Source: Solirubrobacteraceae bacterium
GTDB lineage: Bacteria > Actinomycetota > Thermoleophilia > Solirubrobacterales > Solirubrobacteraceae
Length of the DNA stretch: 64,000 nucleotides
Assembly (NCBI GenBank): GCA_017882455.1
Contig: JADGPL010000011.1
Location: forward strand, 1 to 64,000
Reading direction: 5' to 3'
The notes below the pieces were generated by a model, which had not been told where the DNA came from, did not search any database, and saw only the letters and a list, made by a program, of their open reading frames with translations. The position numbers and the translations under genes were made by a program. Below are positions 1 through 13,601 of this stretch, one piece after another. The stretch's first letter is position 1, and the number at the start of each line of letters is the position of its first letter.

Positions 1-686
<686 letters not shown>

Positions 687-977
687 TTAAGACTCGACGC
701 GGGCGAGAACATCGGACTCGCGCAACACGAGCAGATCCTCCCCGTCGACCTTGATCTCGGTCCCGCCGTACTTGCTGTAGAGGACCTCGTCGTCCTTCTT
801 CACGTCCAGCGGGATGCGCTTGCCGTCCTCGTCGAGCTTGCCGTCGCCGACTGCGAGGACCTTGCCCTTCTGGGGCTTCTCCTTGGCGGTGTCGGGGAGG
901 ACGATGCCACTGGCGGTGGTCTGCTCCTCCTCGATCGCCTGCACGATCAAACGATCGCCCAGGGGCTTGAGCTTCAT
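687..977 (-). CDS. groES: Co-chaperonin GroES (Cpn10)
   Basis: The lid of the GroEL chamber, 96 aa, the normal length for the family. It starts [13 protein letters not shown], has the mobile loop around [12 protein letters not shown] (residues 17-29), and carries the roof and core segments [11 protein letters not shown] and [12 protein letters not shown]. It is the first gene of a groES-groEL operon. Its 222-nt upstream region holds a promoter bracketed by two inverted repeats of CIRCE layout, so repression by HrcA and induction by heat shock are expected. No hrcA gene is in the window. Confidence 0.98.
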   Translation of the reverse strand: MKLKPLGDRLIVQAIEEEQTTASGIVLPDTAKEKPQKGKVLAVGDGKLDEDGKRIPLDVKKDDEVLYSKYGGTEIKVDGEDLLVLRESDVLARVES

Positions 978-1052
978 ATCGAAAAAACCTCCGTCTCTGA
1001 GAATGCGACCGGCGGCCCGCGGCCCTCTGGTGACTGGGCGGAACCGCCTCTT

Positions 1053-1079
1053 TTGGCACTCCCGCGAGGAGAGTGCCAG
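1053..1079 (-). promoter_or_regulatory. CIRCE operator (HrcA site), proximal
   Basis: The inverted repeat TTGGCACTC-N9-GAGTGCCAG matches the consensus TTAGCACTC-N9-GAGTGCTAA with the canonical 9-nt spacer. It lies downstream of the predicted -10 box and would fall in the groES leader, the usual place for HrcA repression. Confidence 0.92.
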
Positions 1080-1091
1080 CTACATCCCCAA

Positions 1092-1121
1092 TATATAGAA
1101 GATCCGGCGAGGTTCAAGCAA
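1092..1121 (-). promoter_or_regulatory. groES-groEL promoter
   Basis: Read on the minus strand, a -35 TTGCTT (1116-1121) and a -10 TATATA (1092-1097) are separated by 18 nt, inside an unusually AT-rich patch. It sits exactly between the two CIRCE-type repeats. Confidence 0.65.
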
Positions 1122-1123
1122 AA

Positions 1124-1152
1124 ATTGGCAGTCGGGCCGGCAGACTGCCAAT
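1124..1152 (-). promoter_or_regulatory. Second CIRCE-like inverted repeat, distal
   Basis: A perfect 10-bp inverted repeat, ATTGGCAGTC and GACTGCCAAT, with exactly 9 nt between the arms. It has CIRCE geometry but one inner base differs (CAGTC instead of CACTC). It lies just upstream of the -35 box. It is either a second HrcA site or the site of another repressor. Confidence 0.7.
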
Positions 1153-1199
1153 CGGCCACACCTTGAGGGACGAGCTGCGCCGGTGCGGCGCCGCGGAGC

Positions 1200-1598
1200 C
1201 TAGTTCTGCGCGCCGCCGAAGCCCTTCATGGCCTCGGTCATGCCGCTGGGGTTCTCGAGGATCTGGGAGAAGCGCACCACGGTGACGGTGTCCTCGATGG
1301 ATACCGCGCGGCCGTAGATCTGTTCGAGGAAGTTGATCAGCTCCTCCTGGCGGCGGAACTCGGGGTTGTCGTGCTTGATGTCGCGCGGGGAGAGGTCGGC
1401 GAGCTTCATCACCTCGACGTTGTCGATCACCGCTTCGAAGATCCGTTCGCGCGGCGAGTACTGATAGCCGATGGTCACGAGCACGGCCTGGTTCTTGCGG
1501 TACTTGCCCGACTTGTCGCCCAGGCGGATCGTGGCCGTCTTGCGCCCGCGCTTGAGCTCGTCGGCGAAGATCGTGGAGTAGAAGTTCAGGACCTGCAT
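1200..1598 (-). CDS. ASCH-domain protein
   Basis: 132 aa with the look of the ASCH fold, a small PUA-like beta barrel proposed to bind RNA. The N-terminal block FADELKRGRKTATIRLG gives the typical G-x-K-T-x-T-x-R pattern, followed by a beta segment VLVTIGYQYSP and a loop of the DIKHDNPEFR type. No signal peptide or membrane segment is visible. It is the last gene of a three-gene minus-strand unit (crp, nudix, this gene), 13 nt after the Nudix gene. The family assignment rests on motif pattern only, and no specific RNA target can be inferred. Confidence 0.62.
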   Translation of the reverse strand: MQVLNFYSTIFADELKRGRKTATIRLGDKSGKYRKNQAVLVTIGYQYSPRERIFEAVIDNVEVMKLADLSPRDIKHDNPEFRRQEELINFLEQIYGRAVSIEDTVTVVRFSQILENPSGMTEAMKGFGGAQN

Positions 1599-1611
1599 CG
1601 CGACCGGCAGG

Positions 1612-2079
1612 CTATCGGTCTTTGGCGAGATAGGCGAGCGCGAGCGCGACCATCTCGCGCTCCGCGGTGTGCGTGAGCGCGGTCTTTGCGTCCTGCAACG
1701 CGATCCAGCGCACCTCCTCGACCTCGTCGTCGTGATCCTCGGTGTCGCCCTCGACGTAGTCGAACAGGAAGAAGGTCACTCGCTTTCCGATCGTTCGCCC
1801 GTCGCGGCGATACCAGTAGCGCGACTCGCCCAGCTCGGTCACCGCCTCGGCGAGGATGCCCGTCTCCTCCCGCACCTCCCGCCTTGCCGCCTCGATCGGC
1901 GTCTCGCCGGGGTCGACGTGGCCCTTGGGCAGGGCGAGCACACGCGAGCCGTCGGCGGCGCGACGGGTGGGCACGATCACCACCACCTGACCGTCGCGCA
2001 CGACCACGCCCCCGGCGGAGAACTCGCGCGCCTGCGAGCCCCGCGGCGGGCGGGTCGGTCGGGACGACTTAGAAGACAT
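1612..2079 (-). CDS. Nudix hydrolase
   Basis: 155-aa pyrophosphohydrolase of the MutT/Nudix family, which cleaves nucleoside-diphosphate-X substrates with Mg2+. A complete Nudix box (G-x5-E-x7-REVREETGI) spans about residues 53-75, and all metal-binding glutamates are present. The first 20 residues are basic and probably disordered. The ATG at 2079 lies inside the end of the upstream crp gene (11-nt overlap), so translation is probably coupled. The substrate cannot be told from the sequence. The box together with a YRRDGR loop resembles diadenosine-polyphosphate or NUDT2-like hydrolases. Confidence 0.93.
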   Translation of the reverse strand: MSSKSSRPTRPPRGSQAREFSAGGVVVRDGQVVVIVPTRRAADGSRVLALPKGHVDPGETPIEAARREVREETGILAEAVTELGESRYWYRRDGRTIGKRVTFFLFDYVEGDTEDHDDEVEEVRWIALQDAKTALTHTAEREMVALALAYLAKDR

Positions 2080-2767
2080 ACTGCTTCAGCGCATCGGCGT
2101 TGTGGACCACCAGGCGCCCGCGCCCCTGGGAGATCACCCCGGCGCGCTCGAGCACGGCGAGGAAGCGGCTGGCCGACTCGCGCGAGGAGCCCGCGAGCTG
2201 CGCGAGGTCGGCCTGAGTGGTCGTGACCAGCACGTCTGAGCCGTCCTTGCCGGCCGCGATCTCCTGGTCGACGAGCTCGCTGAGCACGACCGCCACCCGG
2301 CTCTGCACGGTCTGGAAGGACTGGCGCGAGAGGCGCTCGTTCATCTCGCGCAGGCGGCGCCCGAGCGCGATCACCAAGCGCGCGGCGATCGAGGGGTATT
2401 CGCCCATCAGCCGGCGCATGTCGGGCCCGAGCACCCCGACCACGCTCGTGGGCTCGAGCGCTTCCACGGTGGCCGAGCGGCGCTCGTCCTCGAACATGGC
2501 CAGCTCCCCGAAGATCTCGCCCGGCCCGAACGTGGCGAGCGTGATCGTGCGCCCGTCGCCGTGCGAGCGGACCGCCCGCAGCTGCCCCTCGCGCACGATG
2601 TAACAGGTGTCGCTCGCGTCCCCCTCGCGAAACACGGCCTCGCCGGGCTCGACCGTGCGGGGCACCGCGACCTCGGCGATCCGCTGCAGATCGCTCGGGT
2701 CCAGGGTGGAGAAGGCAGGCACCCTCCCGAGCAGTTCCACGACCTCGGCTGAGCGCGTCGCCCCCAT
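2069..2767 (-). CDS. Crp/Fnr-family transcription regulator
   Basis: About 232 aa with an N-terminal cyclic-nucleotide-binding barrel and a C-terminal winged helix. The phosphate-binding cassette reads FGELAMFEDERRSATVEA (about residues 88-105), with the E and R-S-A positions needed for cyclic-nucleotide contact. The dimer helix and a helix-turn-helix TQADLAQLAGSSRESASRFL (about 184-203) follow. No Fnr-type cysteine cluster is seen, so an oxygen-sensing FeS protein is unlikely. The ATG at 2767 is preferred to the GTG at 2770. It heads the Crp-Nudix-ASCH unit and faces away from a secreted-protein gene across 77 nt, so it may control either. In Actinobacteria a protein of this shape is often the global Crp. 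Confidence 0.93.
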   Translation of the reverse strand: MGATRSAEVVELLGRVPAFSTLDPSDLQRIAEVAVPRTVEPGEAVFREGDASDTCYIVREGQLRAVRSHGDGRTITLATFGPGEIFGELAMFEDERRSATVEALEPTSVVGVLGPDMRRLMGEYPSIAARLVIALGRRLREMNERLSRQSFQTVQSRVAVVLSELVDQEIAAGKDGSDVLVTTTQADLAQLAGSSRESASRFLAVLERAGVISQGRGRLVVHNADALKQYVF

Positions 2768-2844
2768 CACCCAGGGAATACCACAACGGGCTCGCGCCGA
2801 GACGACCGACGCCGGACAGCGAGCGGCGGCGGTATGGTCACGCC

Positions 2845-3387
2845 ATGCCCCAGCCGATCCGCACCGTGCTCCTGGGCGCCGCCGGCGTGCTCGCGGCCAT
2901 CTTCACGACGCCTGCGCTGGCGAAGAGCTCCTCTCCCGCCAAGGCTCCGCCCATCAAGGCCCACGCCCTGCTCAGCTCGCACGAACTGTGGGCCACGATC
3001 GATGTCTGCGCCCCCATCGACCAGCCCGACACCGTGGGCGTCCGCGGCTCGATGCCCGGGGACGGGCAGGCCGGCGACAGGATGTACATGAGCTTTCGCC
3101 TGCAGTACCTGAACCCCAGCAAACGCTGGGTCGACCTCTCAAGCGGCGCCGCGCCGAGCTTCGTGGCGGTCGGAGGCTCCGCGGCTGCGCGCGAGGGGGG
3201 CAGCAGCTTCCAGCTGGTGCCGGTGGCCGGCAAGCCCGCCTCGGAGCTGCGCGGGGTCGTGGACTTCCAGTGGCGTCGCGGCAGGAAGGTCCTGCTGTCA
3301 GCCGCTAGGCCCACGGTCGCGGGGCACAAGAGCGTCGCCGGCGCCGACCCCGCCGGGTTCAGCGCCGCTAGCTGCCTGATCGGCTGA
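2845..3387 (+). CDS. Secreted protein of unknown function
   Basis: 180 aa. Residues 1-26 form a Sec signal peptide with a basic start, a hydrophobic core LLGAAGVLAAIF and a likely cut after ALA. The mature part begins with a Ser/Pro/Lys-rich linker. It then has a compact domain with segments ELWATIDVCAP, RMYMSFRLQYLN and LRGVVDFQWRRGRKVLLSA that looks all-beta, with two cysteines (VCAP and the near-terminal SCLIG) that could pair. No known catalytic motif is visible. It is divergent from crp, and its 3' end overlaps the convergent GDPD gene by 20 nt. Confidence 0.72.
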   Translation: MPQPIRTVLLGAAGVLAAIFTTPALAKSSSPAKAPPIKAHALLSSHELWATIDVCAPIDQPDTVGVRGSMPGDGQAGDRMYMSFRLQYLNPSKRWVDLSSGAAPSFVAVGGSAAAREGGSSFQLVPVAGKPASELRGVVDFQWRRGRKVLLSAARPTVAGHKSVAGADPAGFSAASCLIG

Positions 3388-4093
3388 ACAGCCGCGGGTC
3401 GTTGGTGATGATGCCGTCGACGCCCATGGCGGTGAGCTTGGCGATCATCCGCGCATCGTCCACCGTCCACACGTAGATCTCGCCGCCGCCCTCCGCCACC
3501 GCCCGCAGCAGCGCGGGCGTGACCACGCGCCAGTGGGCCATGATCGCGTCGAAGCGCCCTTCGCGCAGGGCCGTGCGGACGCGGCGGGGAAGCGTGGCGC
3601 GGTAGCCGGTGAGCATCGCCAGCGCCGGGATCGCCGTGAGCATGTCGGTGGTGTAGTCGCGGCGCACGCGCGGGACCGACCAGCCGAGGCGCAGCGACGG
3701 CTCGGCCACCCTGATGCGGGCGAGGCCCGACGGGAACATGCCGCTGATCAGCGTGCGCGCCACGAGATCGCGCTCGCGCAGCGCCTCCAGCACCCGCATC
3801 TCGTAGCCCGGGAGCTTGATGTCCACGTCGAATTCGATCCCCGCGAAGGCCCCTCCCGAGAGGTGTGCGAGCGCGTCCTCGAAGCTCAGCGGCTCGCGCG
3901 AGCGCATGTCCTCGTGGTCGTGGGCGACGAGCAGCCGCCCGCTGCCGTCGGCGTGCTCGCTGAGCACGTCCAGCTCGATCATGTCCACGTCGTGGTGCAG
4001 GGCCGCGTCGAAGGACGCGAGCGTGTTGCCGGGCTCGATGTGGTGTGCGCCCTTGTGACCGACGCGGCGGGGACGCTTGGCGAGCTCGTTCAT
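3368..4093 (-). CDS. Glycerophosphodiester phosphodiesterase family protein
   Basis: 241-aa TIM-barrel enzyme of the GDPD family, which hydrolyses glycerophosphodiesters to sn-glycerol-3-phosphate and an alcohol. GHKGAHHIEPGNT (residues 12-24) gives the first catalytic His and the PxNT signature. MIELDVL (38-44) supplies the acidic metal ligands, and LLVAHDHE (about 54-61) the second His. The C-terminal IYVWTVDDARMIAKL and DGIITNDP segments match the family's ending. No signal peptide is seen, so a cytoplasmic phospholipid-salvage role is likely. The first signature has K in place of the usual R (HKG rather than HRG). It is convergent with the secreted-protein gene. Confidence 0.9.
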   Translation of the reverse strand: MNELAKRPRRVGHKGAHHIEPGNTLASFDAALHHDVDMIELDVLSEHADGSGRLLVAHDHEDMRSREPLSFEDALAHLSGGAFAGIEFDVDIKLPGYEMRVLEALRERDLVARTLISGMFPSGLARIRVAEPSLRLGWSVPRVRRDYTTDMLTAIPALAMLTGYRATLPRRVRTALREGRFDAIMAHWRVVTPALLRAVAEGGGEIYVWTVDDARMIAKLTAMGVDGIITNDPRLFSRSGS

Positions 4094-4165
4094 GCAGGCC
4101 CACGATGGCAGAGTGGCCGCCTCGACGGCGCGGAGCTCCTCGACCGTCGGGGCGCTCGCTTGGGC

Positions 4166-5479
4166 TCAGCTGCAGCGGGGCGGCCTGCGCGCAGCCTGAA
4201 GCGTCTCGACCGCGGCCTTCGGTCCGATATACGGGGCCAGAACCGTGAAGGCGAGCTGGTCGACGAGGGAGGGAAGGCGCGAGAGGCGATTGTTGGCCAC
4301 GTAGCTGCCGATGATCCCCCACAGCGCGCCCGTGACCGCTTCCAGCGCGACGTTTGGACCACGTTGGGGGACCGGGGCGGACTCGGTGAGCAGTTTGGTG
4401 AAGCCCTCCACCGAGCGCGTCATGCGCCCGATCATGCCCGGGCCGACCTCGAAGAGGTCGATGAAGGCGATCCGCAGCAGCGCCTGATGCGCCACCAGGT
4501 ACTCGACGAAGGCGCCCATCGCCCGGTAGACGGCTTCGGGCCACGACTCCGCTCCCTCGAGGCTCGGGCGAACCGACTGCAGCGCTTCGGAGACGAATTC
4601 GTCGAGGACGGCGAGGAAGCACTCTTCCTTGTTGGCGAACTGCTTGTGGAAGGCCTCGGTGGAGATCCCCGCGAACTGGGCGATCTGCGGATCGGTCAGC
4701 GTCGCGTAGCCAGAGTCGAGCGTCAGGTGCACGACCGAACCGAGCAGCCGCGCCCGCCTGTCGTCGCGCGCGAGGAAGGCCGCCGGGGTGGGCGGAACGT
4801 GCGCCGGCTTGGCCAGGCCCAGCATCCCCAGGCGCGCTGCCGCCGGTGTGCGGTAGGACTCGATCCAGTCGAGCACTTCGTCGGTCAGCGCGTACAGCTC
4901 GCGCTCGCGGCCCTCGAGCATGCGCATGAACACCACGTGGCGCACGCCCCCGACGATCGCCCGCGAGGTCAGCTTGGGGAAGCCGACCTCGTTCGGCGCC
5001 GCCGCGAACGCGGTCGCCACCAGTCGCTCGAACGTGAAGCCGGCGAGTTGCATGCGTTCGCGGGCCTTGGGGCCGATGCCGAGCGAGTCCACCAGGACGA
5101 GGCGCGGTCCCTTCGGGCTCTCGGCCACGTCGTCGAGCAGCGTCTTGCAGGCGGCGTGGACACGATTGGCCCATCCGCGCTCGCCCGCCCACGCCTCCAG
5201 CATGCGCTTGCGCGCCCCGGCCACGACGATGTCGTAGGTGGCCAGGAAGCACTGCTCCTTGTTGGAGAACTGCTCGTAGAAGGCCCGGCGCGACACGCCC
5301 GCCAGACCGATCACGTGGGCCACGGTGGTGGCGTGGTAGCCCCGCTGCGAGATCGACTCGATCATCGCGCCGTAGAGGCGGGTCCGCTGGTTGCGGGCCA
5401 CTTCCTCTCGGTCCATACCGTTCGGCCCGTGCGGCAGCCTGCGGTACAGCGGCGCCTGCTGGCCTCTTGTTCGGCTCAT
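4166..5479 (-). CDS. Tandem TetR-family regulator (two TetR units fused)
   Basis: 437 aa containing two complete TetR-like units in one chain. The first DNA-binding helix-turn-helix is TVAHVIGLAGVSRRAFYEQFSNKEQCFLATY (about residues 50-80). The second is LTDPQIAQFAGISTEAFHKQFANKEECFLAVLDEF (about 255-290). Each is followed by a helical ligand or dimerisation region. Usual TetR proteins are 190-220 aa and dimerise, whereas this one could bind an operator as a pseudo-dimer. The frame stays open to 6046, but the promoter at 5494-5522 and loss of family similarity argue for the ATG at 5479; 5416 (MDREEV) is an alternative start. A palindrome overlapping its own promoter suggests autoregulation. 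The target is unknown. Confidence 0.85.
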   Translation of the reverse strand: MSRTRGQQAPLYRRLPHGPNGMDREEVARNQRTRLYGAMIESISQRGYHATTVAHVIGLAGVSRRAFYEQFSNKEQCFLATYDIVVAGARKRMLEAWAGERGWANRVHAACKTLLDDVAESPKGPRLVLVDSLGIGPKARERMQLAGFTFERLVATAFAAAPNEVGFPKLTSRAIVGGVRHVVFMRMLEGRERELYALTDEVLDWIESYRTPAAARLGMLGLAKPAHVPPTPAAFLARDDRRARLLGSVVHLTLDSGYATLTDPQIAQFAGISTEAFHKQFANKEECFLAVLDEFVSEALQSVRPSLEGAESWPEAVYRAMGAFVEYLVAHQALLRIAFIDLFEVGPGMIGRMTRSVEGFTKLLTESAPVPQRGPNVALEAVTGALWGIIGSYVANNRLSRLPSLVDQLAFTVLAPYIGPKAAVETLQAARRPPRCS

Positions 5480-5486
5480 CCCCACG

Positions 5487-5522
5487 GTTCTAGAACATAG
5501 ACTAGTTGAATGTCGAGTGCAA
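5487..5522 (-). promoter_or_regulatory. Promoter with overlapping palindrome for the tandem TetR gene
   Basis: The minus strand shows -35 TTGCAC (5517-5522), a 17-nt spacer and -10 TATGTT (5494-5499). The perfect palindrome GTTCTAGAAC (5487-5496) overlaps the -10 and the expected transcription start, the usual place for a TetR autoregulatory operator. Confidence 0.62.
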
Positions 5523-5688
5523 GTCTTATGCATCTTTAATAACAAGCCAGTTCGAACGATTCCACCGGTGTCTCCATCCCGTGCAACCGTCCGACAGACA
5601 ATGGGATTCGGGCTATCGGGTGCAGACACGCGCAGCTTGCGGGATCCATATGGCCGGAATCCGCATGGCTGGGGGCCTTCTGCGTGTC

Positions 5689-10272
<4,584 letters not shown>

Positions 10273-10325
10273 GCACCGAGGCTAGCGGGCGGGCTGTCGC
10301 AGGATGCTCCTCCCGGCCCGCCCCG

Positions 10326-13300
10326 CTACTTGTGCTTCTTCCTGCTCTTCTTGACCTTCTTTGCCTTCGGGCACCCGGTCACCTTGATCGCCGTGGTCTG
10401 TTTCAACACGGCGCCGTTCTGCCCGGTGATGAGCGTCGGCATCTTGAGCGTCTGTCCGCACATGCTTTGCTTGGCCTTGAGCGGAAGGTTCGCGGCGAGC
10501 ACCGAGTGCGGGCCCTCGCCAAAAGTGCTTTCGAAGGAGCTGATGCGAGCGTCGGGCACCGCTTCGAAGCTCTCCGAGGTGACGCCGTGCTTGATGTGGG
10601 TCTTGCCGTCCAGCAGGATCGTCACCCCTTCGCCCTGCAGTACGAACACCAGATCGGGGAGTTCCACCGATCCATGCGAGACGAGATAGGCGGGGCCGGT
10701 GAGCGGGTGCGCGAGAACAGCGCTCACAGCCTTGGCGTTGCCGACGAGCGACGCTTCGGGACATGCCGCGGGATTGGCGTTGAAGACGGTGTCGACGCAC
10801 GCTTTGTGCAGCGTCGCCAGCCGTGAGGGCAGCTGGATCGGCAGGTCGACCTTGAGCTTGCCGATGTTGGCCTGTCCCGCTCCCGACGTCACCTTCACCT
10901 GAAGCGACGCCCCGGCCGCTTTGCTCGTCTTGCCCTGCGTGCTCGCTGAGAGCGACGGCTTGAACGGCAGCGTTGCGCAGTTGGCCGCCTCGAAAGGACT
11001 CGATACCGGGCTACTCGCTCCTTCGGTCGAGCTGATCGTGCCCGTCACGGACGACGGCTGGCAGTCCGTCGGGTTGATGACGAACCCAGGACGGTTGATG
11101 TTCACGTTCACTGTCCTGATATCGAGCGGGATGCCCTGCAGGATCGTCGGGAGCGGGTTGCTCGTCACCGTGAATTGTGCCGTTCGCGGATCGACCGTGA
11201 TCCGTGCGCGCACGATTTCTGTCCCGAGGTTGAAGGGACCGGCCACCGCCGGCACGACCATCGTGAGCCCGAACGGGGCGCCACCGTAGGGACCTGTGAG
11301 GAACGCCTTGCCACCATGCACCCATACCGGGGCTTCGCCGGGGCCCGCCGATACGGTGACTTCGCCGATCTGGCTTTCGGGACCGCAGGCCCCTGTCGTC
11401 GCGGCGGGCTCGGGACACTGGACCACGCTCTTCACGACCGCTTCCAGCCCCGGGGGGCTCGTGATGGCGACCCCGCCGAATCGCTGTTCACCGTCGGCTC
11501 GCGAGAACGTGACAGAGAAGGAGCTGCTGCCAGCGGCTTGGTTGTTCTTCGTCCCGGCAACGAGGCTCGGGGCGAAGCCGCGCCCGCAGCCCGAGGAGAT
11601 CCCGAAGCCGCTCGTGAGCACGCTCGCGAGCGGGCTGCTCCAGGGAGTGAGGGAGGTGTCGATCGTGTAGGAGCCGCATGCGGGGGGCGTGACCAGCGGG
11701 GCACGTGGGCCGCCGAAGACGCCGAGCTTGATCTCGCTGACCTGCTGCTGAGGCTCGCCTTCGAACGGCGGGTTGCCTTCGAACCTCGTCGTCAGCTGTC
11801 CCGTGAGGGGGTCCGCTTCCACGTGCCCGGCGAGCTTCACGAGCACGCCGCTGCCTTCTGCGACGAGGTAGACCGCGAGCAGGGCGCCGAACGGGTTGGC
11901 GGTCTGCTGCGCCACGAAGAGCGAGCCCTTCAGCGGGAGCTTCACGGCCGGCGAGACGAGTTCAACCGTGCCGATCTTCGAGGCTTCCGGACAGCGCTCC
12001 GCTTCGACGGAGTGCAGGGCGATCTGACCTTCCGGTCGCCCTGGTTCGGGAGTGTTCGTGCAGGCTTCCAGACCGTTGGCAGCCGAGGGCGAGATCGCCA
12101 TCCCCCGGGGGAGCTGCACCACGACGTTCTTGAGCTCGGGGGTCCCGAGGCCTTCGGGCGCTTCGTTCTGCGGAACCTTGATGTCCACCGACAGGCCGCT
12201 CGGCGATTCGGCCACGCTCGTGTCGGGGGTGATCTGGGCTTCCGGGCTGAACTGCAATGCGCCGCAGCCGACGACCGGCGGAGATTCGGTCTTGGCGGCC
12301 TTCCAGCGCGGGTCGCTGAGCACGGGGGCTCCGTTTGCATCCAGGGGTCCCGGGTTCTGCCAGGAGTCGACGTGCAATTCGGTCGTGAACGCAGGACCGC
12401 AGTCCATCGGGTTCGTGAACATGGCGATCGGCGAGCCACCGCTTTCGTCATGCGCAGCCGGATCGCCGAAGAAGATGGCACGTACGCCGCTGATGGGCAG
12501 GGCCCGCGGAAGCGGAGCGCTGGTGACACGCAGGCCGTAGTCCGTGCCGGTGCGAACGCTTGCATACATCACCACGGAGCGACCCAGGAGCGGATCGAAC
12601 ACGCCGAACTCCGCCGGATAGCCCTGCTCGGGGACGATGCTGTAGATCGGTAGCGCGCGCTCGACTCCAGGCTGGGTGATGTGGGGCTCGATCAACTCGA
12701 GCGTTCCGACCTGTGTGCTGTGGGCGCAGTTGCCGAAGTTCGTCAGATCGGTCAGCGAGCAGGTGGGCGTCGCCTGCGGATTGCCGACTATCCCCGCAGG
12801 AAGGTCGAAGACGATCTGGCGTATGTCCTCGACGGGCAGCGCATCCCTCTGCCCGCCGAGCGTGAGTGTGTTGACGCTCGGCACGTCGAAGGACGTGAAC
12901 AACGCATCGGGATGATCGCCGGCGACGGTGTCCGTTGCGCCGGTGCCATCCAGTGCGGATGCCCGCAGCGTGAGCAGACCGAACGGCGAGGACGTCGACC
13001 CTATCGGTGTCGGCGTCGTGTCCGATGGGCACACCGGCTGGCCGGACCCGCCGCATTCCGGCGCCCCGCCACCCGAGACTTCTACGACGTTTTCCACCGT
13101 ACCCGATACAGCGGTGGTCGCGACCGGGATGAAGATCGCACGCGCGTGCGCCAGGTTGCGCACCGTTTCGCTGGATGTACAGGTCACAACGCTCTGACCG
13201 GCGCCTTCGGGAAGACATTCCCAGCCGCCTTCGTTGCCGAAGGGCGTAGCCGACGTCGTGACGCCGGCGGGCAGATGGTCGACGACCGTGATCGTGCCGC

Positions 13301-13601
13301 TGGATGACACAGCGCCTATGTTCGAGATCGTGACCGTGTACTGGTCGATTTTGTCGCTCGCCTGGAAGTTCGTAGGCTGGGCGACGGACTCGATCGCCCA
13401 GGCTACGCCCTTGCCGGCTGCGAGCGCCGAGGGTGCGCCTGTGGAGGCCAGCATCGCGACCGCGGCAATCAGCCCGAAGCCCACACGGGCCGCGTTGGAT
13501 CGCGTGCGACGCATCGCGTCGGACGGGCTCGCGTGATCGCAGCAGCTCGGCCTCATCTCCTCGATGTCCATCGCCCGGGGTCGCCTGAACGGTGTCCTCA
13601 T
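10326..13601 (-). CDS. Very large secreted beta-rich protein with lysine-rich tail
   Basis: 1,091 aa of unknown function. A signal peptide lies at about residues 30-65 (RSNAARVGFGLIAAVAMLAS...ALAAG). A DUF11-like beta domain follows (DKIDQYTVTISNIGAVSSSG, VVDHLPAGV). Then come several repeats of a segment built around VQLPRGM or FDLPAGI, PTCSLTDL, CPEASKIGTVELVSP and PLTGPAYLV. The end is GQNGAVLKQTTAIKVTGCPK followed by a tail of nearly only K, R and H. The ATG at 13601 overlaps the stop of the upstream gene (TGATG), so translation is coupled and a longer N-terminal reading is not needed. I recall this as a lineage-specific surface-protein type in Thermoleophilia. Glutamate codons are mainly GAA, unlike the helicase gene downstream. 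Confidence 0.82.
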   Translation of the reverse strand: MRTPFRRPRAMDIEEMRPSCCDHASPSDAMRRTRSNAARVGFGLIAAVAMLASTGAPSALAAGKGVAWAIESVAQPTNFQASDKIDQYTVTISNIGAVSSSGTITVVDHLPAGVTTSATPFGNEGGWECLPEGAGQSVVTCTSSETVRNLAHARAIFIPVATTAVSGTVENVVEVSGGGAPECGGSGQPVCPSDTTPTPIGSTSSPFGLLTLRASALDGTGATDTVAGDHPDALFTSFDVPSVNTLTLGGQRDALPVEDIRQIVFDLPAGIVGNPQATPTCSLTDLTNFGNCAHSTQVGTLELIEPHITQPGVERALPIYSIVPEQGYPAEFGVFDPLLGRSVVMYASVRTGTDYGLRVTSAPLPRALPISGVRAIFFGDPAAHDESGGSPIAMFTNPMDCGPAFTTELHVDSWQNPGPLDANGAPVLSDPRWKAAKTESPPVVGCGALQFSPEAQITPDTSVAESPSGLSVDIKVPQNEAPEGLGTPELKNVVVQLPRGMAISPSAANGLEACTNTPEPGRPEGQIALHSVEAERCPEASKIGTVELVSPAVKLPLKGSLFVAQQTANPFGALLAVYLVAEGSGVLVKLAGHVEADPLTGQLTTRFEGNPPFEGEPQQQVSEIKLGVFGGPRAPLVTPPACGSYTIDTSLTPWSSPLASVLTSGFGISSGCGRGFAPSLVAGTKNNQAAGSSSFSVTFSRADGEQRFGGVAITSPPGLEAVVKSVVQCPEPAATTGACGPESQIGEVTVSAGPGEAPVWVHGGKAFLTGPYGGAPFGLTMVVPAVAGPFNLGTEIVRARITVDPRTAQFTVTSNPLPTILQGIPLDIRTVNVNINRPGFVINPTDCQPSSVTGTISSTEGASSPVSSPFEAANCATLPFKPSLSASTQGKTSKAAGASLQVKVTSGAGQANIGKLKVDLPIQLPSRLATLHKACVDTVFNANPAACPEASLVGNAKAVSAVLAHPLTGPAYLVSHGSVELPDLVFVLQGEGVTILLDGKTHIKHGVTSESFEAVPDARISSFESTFGEGPHSVLAANLPLKAKQSMCGQTLKMPTLITGQNGAVLKQTTAIKVTGCPKAKKVKKSRKKHK

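Noticed and set aside
2838-5252. An 804-codon open frame on the minus strand.
   Set aside because: It is a frame shadow across the GDPD and tandem-TetR genes on the same strand. Its Arg/Ala/Gly-rich translation has no domain pattern, while the overlapping frames encode clear families.
3533-5500. A 655-codon open frame on the plus strand.
   Set aside because: Antisense to the GDPD and tandem-TetR genes, Arg/His-rich composition typical of high-GC shadow frames, no ribosome site.
11175-12653. A 492-codon plus-strand frame.
   Set aside because: Antisense to the 1,091-aa secreted-protein gene, whose own frame has a signal peptide, repeated beta motifs and coupling to its neighbour.
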